64,000 nt of DNA from Candidatus Gastranaerophilales bacterium. Its GTDB lineage: Bacteria; Cyanobacteriota; Vampirovibrionia; Gastranaerophilales; Gastranaerophilaceae. Shown piece after piece: positions 62,596 through 64,000 of this stretch. The notes beneath the pieces were generated by a model. It ran no database searches. It was given only the letters and a program-made list of their open reading frames with translations, and was not told the origin of the DNA. Within the stretch, counting starts at the first letter, position 1, and the number at the start of each line of letters is the position of its first letter. Location: contig CALYDL010000001.1 in the NCBI GenBank assembly GCA_944325145.1, positions 1 through 64,000 of the forward strand, written 5' to 3'. The position numbers and the translations under genes were made by a program.

Positions 62596-63693
62596 CTAAA
62601 TTAAATTGCCGGATGAAGGGTCGTTTAACCCATGGTAAATGCCTCTCATCATTTGATAAAGTTCGGTTGGGTTGTCACTGTATTCAATTGCAGTTTCTTT
62701 TTCAACCAAGTGAAGTTTGTATAAATTATAAATAGAAGAATTCATTGTACATAATGTAGAATTGTTTGAACGTGCAATTAATTGGTCAATATCGCTCATT
62801 TTATCTTTTGCAATATAATCTGCAATTGCAGGCGTTGCAGACATTATTTCTAAAGCAGGAACAAGCCCGCCGCCGATTTTTGGCAGCAATTTTTGTGCAA
62901 TTGTACCTTTAAGAGCAACAGAAAGCCTTTTTCTGATAAAATCTTTTTGGTCAGATTCAAATAAACCTACAATTCTGTTTATTGTTTGAGTTGCAGAATT
63001 AGTGTGAATTGTAGACAAAACAAAGTGGCCTGTTTCGGCTGCGGCAATTGCGGCTTCAACGGTTTCTTTATCTCTGATTTCACCAATTATGATAATGTCG
63101 GGGTCTTGTCTTAAGGCATATTTGATGCCTGACGGAAAATCAGGAACATCAATGCCTAAACCTCTTTGTGTAATTAAACAATTTTTGTCGGAATACAAAA
63201 ATTCAACAGGGTCTTCAATTGTAATAATATGTCTTCTTTGTGTTTTATTAATATTTTCAATCATAGATGCAATTGTTGTAGATTTACCGGAACCCGTTGC
63301 ACCCGTTATTAAAAGAATACCTGAATTGCATTCGGTAAATTGCTGAATTGAAGGCGGGAGCATTAACTGTTCAAATGTTGGAATGTCATATGGAATAAGC
63401 CTCATTGTAATTTTTGGCATTCCTAAATCTTTACAGTAATTAACCCTATACCTTGAAACGCCTTTTAGTTCATAGGTAAAATCAAGGTCGGTTGCATCTT
63501 TTAATTTATATTGAATATCTTTATGTAAAATTGTAGCCAAAATGCCGTCAAAATCTTCTTCTGTTAAAGCAGGGGTATCAAGCCTTTGAATTTCGCCTGA
63601 AATCCTTAAAGAAGGCTGTTTGCCAAGCATTAAGTGAACATCTGACGCTTTTATTTTAGAAATTTTTGCTAAAAAATTGTTAATCTCAAACAT
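62596..63693 (-). CDS. Twitching motility ATPase PilT
   Basis: The retraction ATPase of type IV pili, 365 residues. Walker A is GATGSGKST (131-139), the Asp box and HIITIEDPVEFLY follow, Walker B is in IIIGEIRDKETV, and the His box is HFVLSTIHTNSA. The opening SDVHLMLGKQPSLRISGE is the PAS-like N-terminal domain. The C-terminus is about 15-20 residues longer than many PilT proteins. No other pilus gene is in the window. It leads the minus-strand run to 57439. Confidence 0.96.
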   Translation of the reverse strand: MFEINNFLAKISKIKASDVHLMLGKQPSLRISGEIQRLDTPALTEEDFDGILATILHKDIQYKLKDATDLDFTYELKGVSRYRVNYCKDLGMPKITMRLIPYDIPTFEQLMLPPSIQQFTECNSGILLITGATGSGKSTTIASMIENINKTQRRHIITIEDPVEFLYSDKNCLITQRGLGIDVPDFPSGIKYALRQDPDIIIIGEIRDKETVEAAIAAAETGHFVLSTIHTNSATQTINRIVGLFESDQKDFIRKRLSVALKGTIAQKLLPKIGGGLVPALEIMSATPAIADYIAKDKMSDIDQLIARSNNSTLCTMNSSIYNLYKLHLVEKETAIEYSDNPTELYQMMRGIYHGLNDPSSGNLI

Positions 63694-63793
63694 AAAATAA
63701 AATACTAATCCTCAAATAAACATAGTTAATACACAATTATATAATAACTTATTAAGAAAAAGCAGGCATTTTTTGTTACAAACTTATTATTAA

Positions 63794-63808
63794 AATATTA
63801 AGAAATGT
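63794..63808. promoter_or_regulatory. AATATTAAGAAATGT motif copy
   Basis: This 15-base sequence is the exact complement of ACATTTCTTAATATT at 27149-27163. It lies in the 210-base gap between divergent pilT (start 63693) and the unknown gene at 63904, about 100 bases from each start. Confidence 0.4.
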
Positions 63809-63903
63809 TAATTAAATTCAAAACCGAAAGCAATTTATGAAAAATTAAAGTTTTTATTAAATTGTAAGGTTAGTATTAGAAAGTATTTCGGAAGGAAGTT
63901 TTT

Positions 63904-64000
63904 ATGGGACTAGCAACAATTAACAGCCAATACACAGGCTTAAACGGTTTATCCGGTTATGGTTCAACTTATTTTACAGGCGGCGGCCTTTATTCTGATT
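63904..64000 (+). CDS. Start of an uncharacterised gene, cut by the window end
   Basis: The first 32 codons only. Translation begins MGLATINSQYTGLNGLSGYG and continues with a glycine-rich stretch (FTGGGLYS). There is no signal peptide so far. A GGAAGGAAG ribosome site lies 6 bases before the ATG. The opening, with MG plus small and aromatic residues, recalls the unknown MGW and MTI proteins elsewhere in the window, but the family cannot be judged from this fragment. Confidence 0.6.
   Translation, partial: MGLATINSQYTGLNGLSGYGSTYFTGGGLYSD

Overview
The window is AT-rich, densely coded chromosomal DNA. It is almost entirely housekeeping genes in short operons on both strands, with a set of proteins I could not assign to any family. 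Two features point to the cyanobacterial phylum. The L34 ribosomal protein has the RTLxGT...SGFRARM...KGRH pattern of cyanobacterial L34. YidC carries a long extracytoplasmic insert between its second and third core membrane segments, as I recall for cyanobacterial YidC. There are no photosynthesis genes, and a large pyruvate:ferredoxin oxidoreductase points to anaerobic metabolism. My best guess is a non-photosynthetic, gut-type Vampirovibrionia/Melainabacteria (Gastranaerophilales) genome. That is inference from gene content, not a placement.

Layout, 0-24 kb. Bases 1-236 are a segment of different composition with a long hairpin, abutting a flavoprotein gene that has lost its N-terminal half. 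Next come a radical SAM gene with a 56-residue zinc-ribbon partner, surE-purH-MFS, a small unknown, maf, corA, a membrane HExxH protease, and dtd-cca. secA is flanked divergently by two acidic coiled-coil proteins with EF-hand-like loops (10331-12763 and 15709-17271). Then come an ArsB/NhaD-type transporter with ruvB, a minus-strand block (wecG/tagA-like, ftsE, ftsX, HDOD) and a Gfo/Idh/MocA oxidoreductase.

Layout, 24-45 kb. proC diverges from rpmH-rnpA-uridine-kinase-like. A kinase resembling animal-type phosphomevalonate kinase follows, then a 330-base gap with regulatory-looking structure. That gap precedes a tandem pair of paralogous coiled-coil proteins starting MGW (27270-28297). After them lie an FAD oxidase with a MATE transporter, an ECF sigma/anti-sigma pair, a cell-wall and chromosome block (smc-scpA-scpB-small ORF-murE-murA-WYD-repeat protein), mutS2, a matrixin-like protease, and ybaB-recR.

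Layout, 45-64 kb. The oxidoreductase gene nifJ is followed by a compact minus-strand operon (yidC-ribH-NfeD-like-response regulator-histidine kinase-tadA), mnmE, an unknown, metG, and a second minus-strand operon. That second operon holds pilT, a sirtuin-like zinc-ribbon protein, recO, a TPR protein, a lipoprotein and a cysteine-cluster protein. The first 32 codons of another unknown gene close the window.

Functionally the genes cover envelope growth and protein export (secA, yidC, ftsEX, murA, murE), chromosome maintenance (smc-scpAB, ruvB, mutS2, recR, recO), translation and tRNA quality control (metG, cca, dtd, tadA, mnmE) and twitching motility (pilT). The most likely place for undescribed biology is the group of signal-peptide-less coiled-coil proteins. 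Several of these, and some neighbouring genes, have a shared AT-rich motif (ATTAAgAAATGT or its complement) in the upstream gap.
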